Positions 1-9,972 of a stretch of DNA of 44,115 nucleotides are shown piece by piece. The notes beneath the pieces were generated by a model that was given only the letters and a program-made list of their open reading frames with translations, was not told the origin of the DNA and searched no databases. The position numbers and the translations under genes were made by a program. Numbering within the stretch: position 1 is the stretch's first letter; each line of letters begins with the position of its first letter. The stretch comes from an uncultured Pelagibacteraceae bacterium (GTDB taxonomy: Bacteria > Pseudomonadota > Alphaproteobacteria > Pelagibacterales > Pelagibacteraceae), in contig CACEEO010000005.1 of assembly GCA_902558585.1 (NCBI GenBank), forward strand, positions 1 to 44,115. The letters run 5' to 3'.

Positions 1-1626
1 TATTAATTGAATTTTTTTTATCTTTTCTAGTAAAGTTAATTTTTTATTTATTTTTTCAATTACTTTATTTATTTTTTCTTTTTCATTTAAAAAATCTTTA
101 TTAGGAACAATTAAAGCAACTAAATAATTTTTTTTATCACCATAAACCATACATTGATCTATCTCTGATTCATTTGTAATCATATTTTCGATTTTAGCAG
201 GTGAAATGTTGTCTCCTCCAGCACTTACTATTATATCTTTTTTTCTATCGGTTATTTTTAAATAACCATCATTTGGATCTATCTCTCCAATATCACCAGT
301 GTGAAGCCATCCGTTAATTATTACATTTTCAGTTTCTTCTTTTTTGTTCCAATATCCCAGCATTACATTTTCTCCTTTAACTAAAATTTCTCCATCTTCA
401 GCAATTTTAACTTTATTCCCTTTAAATGGAGGTCCTACAGTTTCCACTTTTATTTTGTGGATTGGATTGCAACTTACTACTGGTGATGTTTCTGTTAAAC
501 CATAACCCTGAAGAGTAGGCAGCCCCACAGAATTCAAAAATTCTCCTATTTCTTTGTCTAAAGCCCCACCCCCTGAAACGAAAGCTTTCAAATTTCCACC
601 AAACTGTTTTTTTATTTTTTTTCTAACTAATTTATCAACTATAAAATTGAGTATTTTTTCAGAAAATGTCATTTTTTGATTTAATAGTTTTTTTCTTCCC
701 AAACGAAGAGTTGCTTCAATTAATTTTGCTTTAAAACCTGTCTGCTTTTTTAAATTCATGTTTATTTTGTTGTAAAGGTTTTGGTAGAACCTTGGAACCG
801 CTGTCATAATTGTGGGTTTTGCTTCAGATATATTTTCTAAAAGTTTTTCTATTTTTTCTGCATAAAATACTTTTGCTCCCACTGCTATCTGTGCAAATTG
901 AACAGAATGCTCATAAGAATGTGAAAGAGGAAGCCAGGTTAAAAATACTGGTCTTGAGTTAAACAATGGTTGCATAATTTCGCATGCTCCTACGAGATTA
1001 CTTAAAATTCCACCGTGACTTAAAATTACTCCTTTAGGATTACCTCCGGTTCCGGAAGTATAAATGATACATGCTGGAGAATTTCTTTTTAATTTATTAT
1101 TTTCAATTTTATCTTCTGCTAATAAATTATTTTTTATAATTAAATTAAAATCTAAATATTTTTCTTTGTTAATTATATTTAAATTATTTGTTACCTTAGC
1201 TTTTTCATCCAAAGTAATAACTTTTTTGATAAAGTCTTTTTCATTAATTGAATTATTTAATTTTTTTAACATTTCATTATTTGAAACAACAACTAAGCTA
1301 GGCTCACAATCTTCTATCAGGTACTTATAATCATCTTCAGTATAAGTTGTATATGCCGGAACTGTAACTCCACCAGCTACCATAATGGCTAAATCAGAAA
1401 CAAACCACTCGGGTCTGTTTTCCGAAACTAAAAGACATCTATCGCCTTCTTTTATATTTTCTTTAATGACTTTTGATAATTTTAAAATATTATTTTCGGT
1501 TTGTTCCCATGTGTATGTTTTTTTATTAGTTGGGTTTAGCCATTCTAAAAAAATATCTTTTTTATTTTGTTTATTTGCTTGATTAGCAAATAATTCGATT
1601 AAGTTATTTAAATTATCTAAATTCAT
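1..1626 (-). CDS. AMP-dependent synthetase / long-chain acyl-CoA ligase (partial, runs off the left edge)
   Basis: Reverse-strand reading gives MNLDNLNNLIELFANQ...IIYTSGTGGNPKGVILSHGG...QGYGLTETSPVVSCNP...GWLHTGDIGEIDPNDGYLKITDRKKDIIVSAGG, which carries the AMP-binding superfamily motifs. No stop before window base 1, so it is absent from the ORF track. Confidence 0.93.
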   Translation of the reverse strand, partial: MNLDNLNNLIELFANQANKQNKKDIFLEWLNPTNKKTYTWEQTENNILKLSKVIKENIKEGDRCLLVSENRPEWFVSDLAIMVAGGVTVPAYTTYTEDDYKYLIEDCEPSLVVVSNNEMLKKLNNSINEKDFIKKVITLDEKAKVTNNLNIINKEKYLDFNLIIKNNLLAEDKIENNKLKRNSPACIIYTSGTGGNPKGVILSHGGILSNLVGACEIMQPLFNSRPVFLTWLPLSHSYEHSVQFAQIAVGAKVFYAEKIEKLLENISEAKPTIMTAVPRFYQNLYNKINMNLKKQTGFKAKLIEATLRLGRKKLLNQKMTFSEKILNFIVDKLVRKKIKKQFGGNLKAFVSGGGALDKEIGEFLNSVGLPTLQGYGLTETSPVVSCNPIHKIKVETVGPPFKGNKVKIAEDGEILVKGENVMLGYWNKKEETENVIINGWLHTGDIGEIDPNDGYLKITDRKKDIIVSAGGDNISPAKIENMITNESEIDQCMVYGDKKNYLVALIVPNKDFLNEKEKINKVIEKINKKLTLLEKIKKIQLI

Positions 1627-1633
1627 AGTTACT

Positions 1634-1718
1634 TGGTGGGCGAAGAGAGAATCGAACTCTCACTTCTTGCGAAACACGATTTTGAGTCGTGCGCGTCTAC
1701 CAGTTCCGCCATTCGCCC
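1634..1718 (-). tRNA. tRNA-Leu (anticodon CAA), CCA encoded
   Basis: Reverse complement GGGCGAATGGCGGAACTGGTAGACGCGC ACGACTCAAAATCGTG TTTCGCAAGAAGTGAGAGTTCGATTCTCTCTTCGCCCACCA. The acceptor stem pairs (GGGCGAA/TTCGCCC), the anticodon stem is CACGA-CTCAAAA-TCGTG, there is a long variable arm, a GTTCGATTC T-arm and a 3' CCA. Confidence 0.96.
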
Positions 1719-1780
1719 TAGGCATTCAATTAAATTATATTTAAATAGTATAAGAACTAAATTTATATTAAAACCAAAAA

Positions 1781-2386
1781 ATGTTTCAAACACTTTACAA
1801 AAAATGTCTTGAATTAGCTGCACATAAAAGTTCTAATTTTTATTTAGGGCTTGTATCTTTTATAGAAAGTTCTTTTTTTCCTATACCTCCAGATGCAATG
1901 ATAGTCCCAATGGTTATTGCTAAAAAAAAGGAATATCTGAAAATATTTTTAATAGCATCAATATTTTCAGTTCTTGGAGGAATCTTTGGATATTTGATAG
2001 GTTATTTATTTTTTGATTTAGCAATGTATTTAATCGAATTTTATGGTTATCAAGATAAAGTTGAAAATTTAAAATTAAGCATGTCTCAAGGTAGTGGATT
2101 CCTCGCATGGCTGAGTATTCTTTTTTTAGCTGGCTTTACTCCATTACCCTATAAAGCCTTTACGATTTCAAGTGGTTTAATTGCTTTTAATCTTCCTATT
2201 TTTATAATTGTTAGTTTAATTTCAAGAAGCTTGAGATTTTTTATAGTTGCCTATTTATCTTATAGATTTGGAGAATTATTTACAGAGTACATGGAAAAAC
2301 ATGGATCAAAATGGTTTACCATAATTGGAATTATTATAGTTATAATATTTATTATTATTTATTTATTTTTTAAATTTAATGGTTGA
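1781..2386 (+). CDS. DedA/YqaA-like (SNARE-associated Golgi superfamily) membrane protein
   Basis: 201 aa, multiple hydrophobic segments, FIESSFFPIPPDAMIVPM and AGFTPLPYKAFTISSG motifs typical of the YqaA/DedA family. Confidence 0.85.
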   Translation: MFQTLYKKCLELAAHKSSNFYLGLVSFIESSFFPIPPDAMIVPMVIAKKKEYLKIFLIASIFSVLGGIFGYLIGYLFFDLAMYLIEFYGYQDKVENLKLSMSQGSGFLAWLSILFLAGFTPLPYKAFTISSGLIAFNLPIFIIVSLISRSLRFFIVAYLSYRFGELFTEYMEKHGSKWFTIIGIIIVIIFIIIYLFFKFNG

Positions 2387-2861
2387 GATTAACAAAACAA
2401 TTACCTTAAAATTAATTTTTTTAATTAGCATTATTGCTTTATCCTCGGCATTTTTTATTGAATATGTTTTAGGTCATCAACCTTGTAACTTATGTATTTT
2501 AGAGAGAATTCCATACTTAATGGCTATAATAATTATTGTAATAAATTATAAATTTATTCATCTTGAAAAATATTTTATACTTTTGCTTATCTTGGTTTTT
2601 TTAGCTGCTACAATTTTATCTTTATATCATCTAGGTATTGAGCAAGGTTTAATTGAGGAATCGTTAGTTTGTGATTTAAAAAAAGGATCTGATTTAGTAT
2701 CTAAAGAAGACATATTAAAACAATTACAAGAAAAAAATATAAGCTGCAAAGATGTGACATTTAAAATTATGGGATTATCACTTACAAGTTATAATATTTT
2801 GATTTCTTTACTAATAACTATTAGTAGTGCAAGGATTTATTTAAACTATGACAAAAATTAA
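2379..2861 (+). CDS. dsbB: Disulfide bond formation protein DsbB family
   Basis: Hydrophobic ~160 aa protein with HQPCNLCILERIPY (CxxC) and a later Cys pair (VCDLKKG...NISCKD). Confidence 0.87.
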   Translation: MVEINKTITLKLIFLISIIALSSAFFIEYVLGHQPCNLCILERIPYLMAIIIIVINYKFIHLEKYFILLLILVFLAATILSLYHLGIEQGLIEESLVCDLKKGSDLVSKEDILKQLQEKNISCKDVTFKIMGLSLTSYNILISLLITISSARIYLNYDKN

Positions 2862-3381
2862 TAAAAGAAGAATTGAAGAATTCATAAGAGTTGACCACGC
2901 AGGTGAACGTGGAGCTGTTAAGATTTACGAAGGGCAATTGCTAGCTTTAAATACTTTTGTAAAAGATGAAAATCTTAAAAAAACTATTGAAGAAATGAAA
3001 GTTCATGAAAAAGAACACTGTGAATTTTTTGAAAATGAAATTAAAAAAAGAAATATACAACCAACTAAATTTTTACCTTTGTGGGATTTATTAGGTGTTG
3101 GACTAGGATTTGGATCAACTTTACTTGGAAAAAAAGCTGCAATGTTATGTACTGCCTCTGTTGAAGAAGTTATAGATGAACATTACTTAAATCAAATTAA
3201 TCAGCTGGATAAGAGTGAGAAAGATTTAAAAAAAAAGATTTCAAAATTTAGACAAGATGAAATAGACCATAAGGATATTGCATATGATGAAGGTGCAACA
3301 AAAAAAGGACCCTATTTCTTGCTAGATAAAATTATTAAAACTGGCTCTAGAATTGCAATAAATATCTCTGAGAAAATTTAA
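2848..3381 (+). CDS. coq7: Demethoxyubiquinone hydroxylase (COQ7 family)
   Basis: RVDHAGERGAVKIYEGQ, HEKEHCEFF, ASVEEVIDEHY and RQDEIDHKD diiron-binding motifs. Confidence 0.93.
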   Translation: MTKINKRRIEEFIRVDHAGERGAVKIYEGQLLALNTFVKDENLKKTIEEMKVHEKEHCEFFENEIKKRNIQPTKFLPLWDLLGVGLGFGSTLLGKKAAMLCTASVEEVIDEHYLNQINQLDKSEKDLKKKISKFRQDEIDHKDIAYDEGATKKGPYFLLDKIIKTGSRIAINISEKI

Positions 3382-3947
3382 GCCTCTAACTCTACATCCC
3401 AATATAGATAATCCATCCAGCTTTTATGTAAGAAATTTGGTGGAAAATGTTTACCATTTTTATGTAGATCCTCTGTAGAAGGTCGATAAGGGTGCTGATA
3501 TAATTTCATACCTGAATGTTTTAATAATTTTCCTCCCTTTTTTACATTACATGCAGAACAAGCTGTTACGACATTATCCCAATTGGTTTCTCCCCCTTTT
3601 GATCTAGGCAATAAATGATCAAAAGTTAACTCCTCATTGCTTCCACAATATTGACAAGAAAATTTATCTCTTAGAAACACGTTAAATCTAGTAAAACTTG
3701 GCTTGCTTTGAGGAACAATATAATCTTTTAATGCAATGACACTTGGCAATTTCATATTAAAAGATGGACTTCTTATAGTTCTATCATAATTACTGACTAT
3801 AATAACTCGATCAAGAAAAACTGATTTAACTGTATCCTGCCATGACCATAAAGATAAAGGGTAATAGCTCAAAGGTCTGTAGTCAGCGTTAAGTACTAAT
3901 GCTGGACACTTTTCTAATGAAACATTTTGTTCAATAAAGTTATTCAT
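3378..3947 (-). CDS. HNH endonuclease family protein
   Basis: FSCQYCGSNEELTFDHLLPRSKGGETNWDNVVTACSACNVKKGG: HNH motif with two CxxC zinc knuckles. Confidence 0.92.
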   Translation of the reverse strand: MNNFIEQNVSLEKCPALVLNADYRPLSYYPLSLWSWQDTVKSVFLDRVIIVSNYDRTIRSPSFNMKLPSVIALKDYIVPQSKPSFTRFNVFLRDKFSCQYCGSNEELTFDHLLPRSKGGETNWDNVVTACSACNVKKGGKLLKHSGMKLYQHPYRPSTEDLHKNGKHFPPNFLHKSWMDYLYWDVELEA

Positions 3948-3995
3948 TGATTTAATTTTAACTTAGTTAAACAAATTTATCAATAATAAGAGATG

Positions 3996-4679
3996 TTAAA
4001 TTTTTTTTAAGATAAAATTTAAAGCTGTACTTGATGCTTCAATAGGAATATGATGATCACAATTTTTTATTAATAATGTATCAACTTTAATATTATTTCT
4101 AATTAAAAAATCCTTTGCTTCTAGTAAATGTGTTGATGAGACAATTTGATCTGCTTCACCGTGTATAAGTAATGTTTGAGTATTATTTTTGATTCTGTTT
4201 TTCAAATCTTTTTGATTAATTATTTTTCCAGAAAAACCAACTATACATAAAAATTTTTCTTCAGATGTAAGGCCAACATTTAAAGACATCATACAGCCCT
4301 GACTGAATCCTGATAAACAGATTTGATTATTTGATAACTTAAATTCTTGTTTTATTTCATTAATAAATTTTTTTAAAACTTCTTCAGCTTTAATTGATTG
4401 CTCTAATATGTAATGAGAGTCCTCTTTAGTTAAATCAAACCACTGGTAACCTGAAGGATTTATTGCGCATGGTTCGTGACCATTGGGACAAATAAAGATT
4501 GTATTAGGCATATGTCTTTTCCAGTTTAAGGAAAGCATGCTTATATCCTTCCCATCACCTCCATAACCATGAAGCAAAATAACTGCGTTTTTGATTTCAA
4601 CACCATTTTCTGGTTTAATAATTATTGAATCTAGGCAAAATGTCATAGTAGATAAATTATGTTTTTTATGCCAAAACAC
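3996..4679 (-). CDS. Phospholipase/carboxylesterase family alpha/beta hydrolase
   Basis: VILLHGYGGDGKDI, CLSGFSQGCMMSLNVG (GxSxG), LLIHGEADQIV and the catalytic His (NCDHHIP). True start may be the internal ATG at 4646 (MTFCLDSI). Confidence 0.87.
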   Translation of the reverse strand: MFWHKKHNLSTMTFCLDSIIIKPENGVEIKNAVILLHGYGGDGKDISMLSLNWKRHMPNTIFICPNGHEPCAINPSGYQWFDLTKEDSHYILEQSIKAEEVLKKFINEIKQEFKLSNNQICLSGFSQGCMMSLNVGLTSEEKFLCIVGFSGKIINQKDLKNRIKNNTQTLLIHGEADQIVSSTHLLEAKDFLIRNNIKVDTLLIKNCDHHIPIEASSTALNFILKKI

Positions 4680-4695
4680 AATCTATAATAAAAAA

Positions 4696-4899
4696 ATGAT
4701 TTCAGAAATATTAGTAAAAGTTTTATCAATTGCTCTTTTGATAGCTGTTGGAGTAATTTTAATCTTAGGTATAGGTACTCTTTTTAAGGGAGGACAGACA
4801 AGTAAGAAATATTCAAATAAATTAATGCAGTTGAGAGTTATTTTACAGTTTATTGCTATTATTGCTTTAGTTGGCTTCGCTTATTTTTTTAAAAATTAG
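4696..4899 (+). CDS. Twin-transmembrane protein, HIG1-domain-like
   Basis: ATG at 4696 gives MISEILVKVLSIALLIAVGVILILGIGTLFKGGQTSKKYSNKLMQLRVILQFIAIIALVGFAYFFKN, with two TM helices and a conserved RxxLQ-like loop. The ORF track start at 4591 is probably an over-extension. Confidence 0.75.
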   Translation: MISEILVKVLSIALLIAVGVILILGIGTLFKGGQTSKKYSNKLMQLRVILQFIAIIALVGFAYFFKN

Positions 4900-5405
4900 T
4901 TATATTTTTTTATCCAACTAACAAAATTTTTATCCTCAAAATCAATTGAACCTATTATCCTAGCAAATTCTTTACCCTCTTTATTTATTAGAATTGATGT
5001 AGGGACACCTCTTAAAGAAAACATTTTTGCCAATGTAGTAGGTGGATCAAAATAAGGTTCGAAATTTTTGATATTAAAATCTTTAAAAAATTTATTAACT
5101 TTGTCTGAATTTTCTTTACCAATATTGATTGCAAAAATTTTAATTTTATCCAATTCTGTATTAGCTTGAAGTTTGTCTAACGACGGCATTTCTTCTTTAC
5201 AGGGTTCACACCAAGTTGCCCAAAAGTTTAATACCAATAAGTTGCCTCTATATTCATTGATATTAATTTTTTGATCTTTTTTGTCTAAAAAAATAACATT
5301 ATCGTATGTTTTTGGTGCTTTATGAATAACAATATTTTTAATTCCAGGTAGTTCTTCAGCTACAACATTTGTTATCAAAAAAATAAATATTATTAAAAAT
5401 CTCAT
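4896..5405 (-). CDS. TlpA-like thioredoxin-fold thiol:disulfide protein
   Basis: Signal-peptide-like N-terminus, NFWATWCEPCKEEMPSL active site, GVPTSILINKEG. Confidence 0.92.
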   Translation of the reverse strand: MRFLIIFIFLITNVVAEELPGIKNIVIHKAPKTYDNVIFLDKKDQKININEYRGNLLVLNFWATWCEPCKEEMPSLDKLQANTELDKIKIFAINIGKENSDKVNKFFKDFNIKNFEPYFDPPTTLAKMFSLRGVPTSILINKEGKEFARIIGSIDFEDKNFVSWIKKYN

Positions 5406-5429
5406 GTTAAATAGGTATAATTAAATATC

Positions 5430-6812
5430 ATGGCAAAAAATAAAAACAACCAAGCAATCTGGAACACAAGGATAAAAAGAAATGTGTCAAGTTTGTTTCA
5501 AAAAGTCGGTAATTCAATAGATATTGATAAAAGACTTTATAAAGAAGACATTCAGGGATCAATTGCTCATGTTGAAATGCTTTTTAAACAAAAAATAATT
5601 TCATTTAAAATAAAAAATAAAATTATTTATGGACTAGCAAAAATTGATAAGGAAATAACAAACAATAAATTTGAGTTTAATAAAAAATATGAAGATATTC
5701 ATATGAATATAGAAAAGAGACTTTTTCAAATTATAGGTGAAGAAGCTGGCTATGTTCACACTGGAAGATCAAGAAATGATCAAGTAATTACTGATTTTAA
5801 AATTTGGATGAAAAATTCAACTAACGAAATAAATAATAATATTAATAAAGTTATTAAAAGCACAATCAAATTAGCTGAAAAAAATATTGAGACTATTATG
5901 CCTGGATTTACACATCTTAAAAATGCTCAGGCTATCTCTTTTGCACATTATTTGATGTCTTATGTGGAAATGTTTAATAGAGACAAAAAAAGATTTTCAA
6001 ATAATTTAGAGAGTTTAAATGAGAATCCCTTAGGCGTTGCAGCTTTAGCAGGAACGTCTTTCAATATAGATAGAAATTATACAACTAAAAAACTTGGCTT
6101 TAAAAAACCCACCAATAATTCTATTGATACAGTTTCAGATAGAGATTTTGTACTAGATTTTTTATATGCTTCATCTGTATGTGCAATGCATATTTCTCGA
6201 ATTGCTGAAGAGCTGATTATTTGGAACTCTGATGGTTTTAACTTAATCAATTTATCTGACAAAGTTGTTACTGGATCATCTATAATGCCACAAAAGAAAA
6301 ATCCTGATCTTCTAGAGTACCTACGAGGAAAATCAGGGGGTGCTTATGGAAATTTATTTTCAATGCTTACAATTTTAAAAGGCTTACCATTATCTTATTT
6401 TAAAGATTTGCAAGACGATAAAGAGATAGTTTTCAAATCTAACGACAATCTAAATAATTGCTTAAAAATTTTTGATGAAATACTTAAAAACTGTAGTCCT
6501 AACAAAATTAAAATGCAAGAACTTGCTAACTCAGGATACATAACAGCAACTGATTTAGCCGATTATCTAGTAAAAAATCAATCAATGTCATTTAGGAAAG
6601 CGTATCAAAAAACTGCAGCTGTAGTTAATTATGCTGAAAAAAGAAAAAAGAAATTGAATCAATTAACTTTAGAGGAATTAAGAAAAATTGAGCCAAAACT
6701 TAAAGAAGATGTTTTAAATGTATTTGATTTAAATAATTCTATTAATTCAAAAAAATCGTATGGTGGAACCTCTTTTGATAATATTAAAAAAATGATAATG
6801 AAATATAAATAA
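5430..6812 (+). CDS. argH: Argininosuccinate lyase
   Basis: 460 aa with HTGRSRNDQV, GFTHLKNAQ and GSSIMPQKKNPD signature. Confidence 0.98.
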   Translation: MAKNKNNQAIWNTRIKRNVSSLFQKVGNSIDIDKRLYKEDIQGSIAHVEMLFKQKIISFKIKNKIIYGLAKIDKEITNNKFEFNKKYEDIHMNIEKRLFQIIGEEAGYVHTGRSRNDQVITDFKIWMKNSTNEINNNINKVIKSTIKLAEKNIETIMPGFTHLKNAQAISFAHYLMSYVEMFNRDKKRFSNNLESLNENPLGVAALAGTSFNIDRNYTTKKLGFKKPTNNSIDTVSDRDFVLDFLYASSVCAMHISRIAEELIIWNSDGFNLINLSDKVVTGSSIMPQKKNPDLLEYLRGKSGGAYGNLFSMLTILKGLPLSYFKDLQDDKEIVFKSNDNLNNCLKIFDEILKNCSPNKIKMQELANSGYITATDLADYLVKNQSMSFRKAYQKTAAVVNYAEKRKKKLNQLTLEELRKIEPKLKEDVLNVFDLNNSINSKKSYGGTSFDNIKKMIMKYK

Positions 6813-6935
6813 ATGATTAAAAAAATAATATTTTTTCTGCTTATTTCAATCCTAATAAGCTCTTGTGGAAAAAAAGGTTGCCCAAAATATTCTAATTCAG
6901 AAAATGAAAAGTGTGATCCATTATTTAAAGATTGA
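6813..6935 (+). CDS. Small lipoprotein (LptM/YifL-like position and form), 40 aa
   Basis: ATG directly after the argH stop: MIKKIIFFLLISILISSCGKKGCPKYSNSENEKCDPLFKD*. Signal peptide with lipobox-like ISSC followed by GKKG. Stop overlaps the lysA ATG. Not in the supplied ORF track. Confidence 0.72.
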   Translation: MIKKIIFFLLISILISSCGKKGCPKYSNSENEKCDPLFKD

Positions 6936-8149
6936 TGAAATATAATAATAAAAAACTTTTTATAGAAAAAATAGATTTAAATAAAATTGCTATTAAATTC
7001 AAAACACCTTCATACTGTTATTCTCACTCTAAATTAAAAGAAAATATCTTCAAATTTAAAAAAAGCTTTAAATCTTTTAATCCATTAATTTGTTTTGCAG
7101 TTAAATCTAATACAAATGTTAATATAATAAGAGAAATAAAAAAATTTGGTTTAGGGGCTGATGTGGTTTCTATAGGTGAACTAATGTTAGCTTTAAAAGC
7201 AGGCATCAAGCCTAATAAAATAGTCTTTTCAGGGGTTGGCAAAACATCCCTTGAGATAAGTTATGCCATAGAAAAAAAAATTTTACTTATAAACGCTGAG
7301 TCATTAAGTGAAATAAAAGAAATTAATAGAATAGCTAAATCTAAAAAAAAAATTGTTAGTGTTGGAATTAGACTAAATCCAAACACTGATGCAAAAACAT
7401 TAAAACAAATCTCTACTGGTAAAAAAGAAAATAAGTTTGGTGTAAATACGAATACTTTTCACAAGATTGTTGATTATTGTAAAAATTCTAATAACATAAA
7501 TTTAAAATGTCTAAGTGTTCATATCGGTAGTCAAATTTTAGATTATAAGCCTTATGAAAAAATGCTTAAAGCAGTCAGTCAAATTCTCAATAAAACAAAT
7601 CATAAATTTGAATTTATAGATTTAGGTGGAGGTATGGGTATAAAATACTCTGGAGAAAATAAAAAACTTAATTATAAAAAATATAACACAGCCATACTTA
7701 AATTTTTAAGAAAACATAAGGTTAAAATTATATTCGAGCCAGGTAGATCAATAATTGGTGATACCGGTACATTGATATCAAAAGTAATCTATATAAAAGA
7801 TAGCGGTAGTAAAAAGTTTATCATTTTAGATGCAGCAATGAATGATTTAATGAGACCTGCTTTGTATGGAGCGTTTCATAAAACCTTACCTGTTACAAAA
7901 TCTAAAAAAATATCTAAAAAAACATATGAATTTGTAGGTCCTATTTGTGAAAGTACAGATAGATTTGTTACATTAAAAAATTTTCAAGTGTTGAAAGAAA
8001 AAGATTTAATAGCAATATGTGATGTGGGAGCTTATGGAATGTCACTTAGCTCAAATTATAATTTAAGACCTAAACCAATAGAATTATTAATAAAGGGATC
8101 AAAAATTAAAGTAATAAGAAAAAGACAAAAGCATAAAGATATAATTTAG
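6935..8149 (+). CDS. lysA: Diaminopimelate decarboxylase
   Basis: FAVKSNTNVNIIREI (PLP-Lys), HIGSQILD, DLGGGMGIKY, EPGRSIIGDTG, CESTDRF, CDVGAYG. ATG at 6935 preferred over the TTG at 6932. Confidence 0.97.
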   Translation: MKYNNKKLFIEKIDLNKIAIKFKTPSYCYSHSKLKENIFKFKKSFKSFNPLICFAVKSNTNVNIIREIKKFGLGADVVSIGELMLALKAGIKPNKIVFSGVGKTSLEISYAIEKKILLINAESLSEIKEINRIAKSKKKIVSVGIRLNPNTDAKTLKQISTGKKENKFGVNTNTFHKIVDYCKNSNNINLKCLSVHIGSQILDYKPYEKMLKAVSQILNKTNHKFEFIDLGGGMGIKYSGENKKLNYKKYNTAILKFLRKHKVKIIFEPGRSIIGDTGTLISKVIYIKDSGSKKFIILDAAMNDLMRPALYGAFHKTLPVTKSKKISKKTYEFVGPICESTDRFVTLKNFQVLKEKDLIAICDVGAYGMSLSSNYNLRPKPIELLIKGSKIKVIRKRQKHKDII

Positions 8150-8161
8150 CTTTTGACAATA

Positions 8162-8863
8162 ATGATAAGAAACTTTTTATTTTCAATATTATTTTTCACT
8201 GGAATCATTTTTATTTCGATAATTTTTTTACCATCATTTTTTTTGCCCAAACAGGTTGTTTTGAAGGGAGGAAAATTAATGGGCCATTGGACCAGTTTTT
8301 GTTTAAGGTTTATTCTTTCAGTAAAAATTTCAATCAAAGGTAGGGAAAATATTATTAATAATGAAAAATTTTTTATAGCAGCATCTCATCAATCAATGTT
8401 TGAAACTTTTTATTTACAAACAATCTTTAACTCACCTGTATTTATTCTAAAAAAGGAATTATTGTTAATTCCAATATTTGGTTGGTACTTAAGAAAAATA
8501 GGATCAATTTCAATAAAAAGAAATAAAGTTACAAAAGATAACTCGGGTTTTTTTAATGATATTTCAAAAATGATAACCACTTCTAATAGACCCTTAATTA
8601 TTTTTCCTCAAGGAACTAGAGTTCTTCCAGATGAAAGACCACCTTTCAAAAAAGGTGCTTCGAGAATTTATGAACAGCTAAATGTTACTTGTCAGCCAGT
8701 TGCAATTAACTCTGGATATGTGTGGCCTAAAAAAGGTGAAAAAAAATCTAATAGAACTATTACAATCTCTATTCTAAAACCAATTCCTTCTGGGTTAACA
8801 AAAGAAAATTTTATTCAAATTCTTGAAAAAAATATTTATTCAGAGTTAGATTTAATTAATTAG
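8162..8863 (+). CDS. plsC: 1-acyl-sn-glycerol-3-phosphate acyltransferase
   Basis: AASHQSMFET (HX4D-like region), IFPQGTRVLPDERPPFKKGASRI. ATG at 8162 preferred over the TTG at 8153. Confidence 0.88.
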   Translation: MIRNFLFSILFFTGIIFISIIFLPSFFLPKQVVLKGGKLMGHWTSFCLRFILSVKISIKGRENIINNEKFFIAASHQSMFETFYLQTIFNSPVFILKKELLLIPIFGWYLRKIGSISIKRNKVTKDNSGFFNDISKMITTSNRPLIIFPQGTRVLPDERPPFKKGASRIYEQLNVTCQPVAINSGYVWPKKGEKKSNRTITISILKPIPSGLTKENFIQILEKNIYSELDLIN

Positions 8864-9972
8864 CCCTTCATAGGCATAACAACAAAAATACTATCAAAGT
8901 CACCCGGATCTTTTATTAGTGCTGGCGAACCAGTATCATTTAAAAAAATCTCAACTCTGTCTCCATCTAGTTGTGATGCAACATCCATCAAATATCTAGA
9001 GTTAAAACTTATCTCTAAGTCATTATCAAACTTAACACTTAAAGTTTCTTTACCATCACCACTGTTGGTGTTATTTACCGAAAGATCTAGTGTATCTTTA
9101 GATAAATTGAATTTCACACCATCTTTTTTATCTAATGAAACAGATGCTACTCTATCAACAGAATTTAAAAATAATTTTAAGTCTATTTCTAATTTTTTTT
9201 GGTTATTTTTAGGTATAACTTGAATGTAATTAGGAAATTTTCCATCAATAAGTTTTGAAATTAAAATACTATTATTTAATTCAAATTTTATTTTTGATTT
9301 AACATTTGAAACTTTTACATCTCCGTCATAGCTATCTAATAAAGAACAAAGTTGAAAAATTGTTTTTTTAGGCAAAATTATTGGATCAAAATCAATTTTT
9401 TCCTCTAATCTAACTTTTGAAATAGACATTCTATGACTATCAGTTGCAACTGCAGTTAAATAATTTTTATCCTCAACTTCTGTTTGATGAAAATAAATAC
9501 CACTTAGATAATGTCTTGTTTCATCATTAGAAACTGAAAATTTACACTTATTTAATAATTTCAAAAGTTGTTTTGATTTAATTATAAATTCATTTTGATT
9601 AAAATTTTCATCTGTTAGTGGAAATTCTGTTGCACTTATACAATTCAAATTAAAAATAGATTTTTCAGACTCTACTTGTAATTTGCTAATATCAGTTAAA
9701 TATAAATTAATTTTTTTTCCTGAGTTAAACTTTCTTATAATATCATACATTATTGAAGAAGTTGTGGTTGTTTTCCCCTCATCTAAAATTTCTACATTAT
9801 TTAATTGATGTATAAATATTAAGTCTAGATCTGTCGCAGTAATAGTAAGTTTTGAATTACTTGCATCTAATAAAATGTTAGAAAGTATTGGTAATGTGCT
9901 TCTTTTCTCAATAACTCCTTGGCAATAATTTAATGCTTGCTGAAGGTCTTGTTGATTAACGTTAAATTTCAT
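8860..9972 (-). CDS. dnaN: DNA polymerase III subunit beta (sliding clamp)
   Basis: 370 aa, MKFNVNQQDLQQALNYCQGVIEKRSTLPILSNILLDA ... C-terminal ALIKDPGDFDSIFVVMPMKG. Confidence 0.97.
   Translation of the reverse strand: MKFNVNQQDLQQALNYCQGVIEKRSTLPILSNILLDASNSKLTITATDLDLIFIHQLNNVEILDEGKTTTTSSIMYDIIRKFNSGKKINLYLTDISKLQVESEKSIFNLNCISATEFPLTDENFNQNEFIIKSKQLLKLLNKCKFSVSNDETRHYLSGIYFHQTEVEDKNYLTAVATDSHRMSISKVRLEEKIDFDPIILPKKTIFQLCSLLDSYDGDVKVSNVKSKIKFELNNSILISKLIDGKFPNYIQVIPKNNQKKLEIDLKLFLNSVDRVASVSLDKKDGVKFNLSKDTLDLSVNNTNSGDGKETLSVKFDNDLEISFNSRYLMDVASQLDGDRVEIFLNDTGSPALIKDPGDFDSIFVVMPMKG

Noticed and set aside
1064-1582. ORFs 1064..1330 and 1385..1582 (+)
   Set aside because: They lie antisense to the clearly coding acyl-CoA ligase gene; low-complexity hydrophobic translations with no family signature.
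1629-1823. 64-aa ORF (-) MQLIQDIFCKVFETFF...RMAELVDAHDSKSCFARSESSILSSPTK
   Set aside because: It runs through the tRNA-Leu gene (the RMAELVDAHDSKS string is the tRNA translated), so it is spurious.
7024-8337. Antisense ORFs 7024..7242 and 8146..8337 (-)
   Set aside because: Shadow ORFs opposite lysA and plsC, with no independent support.
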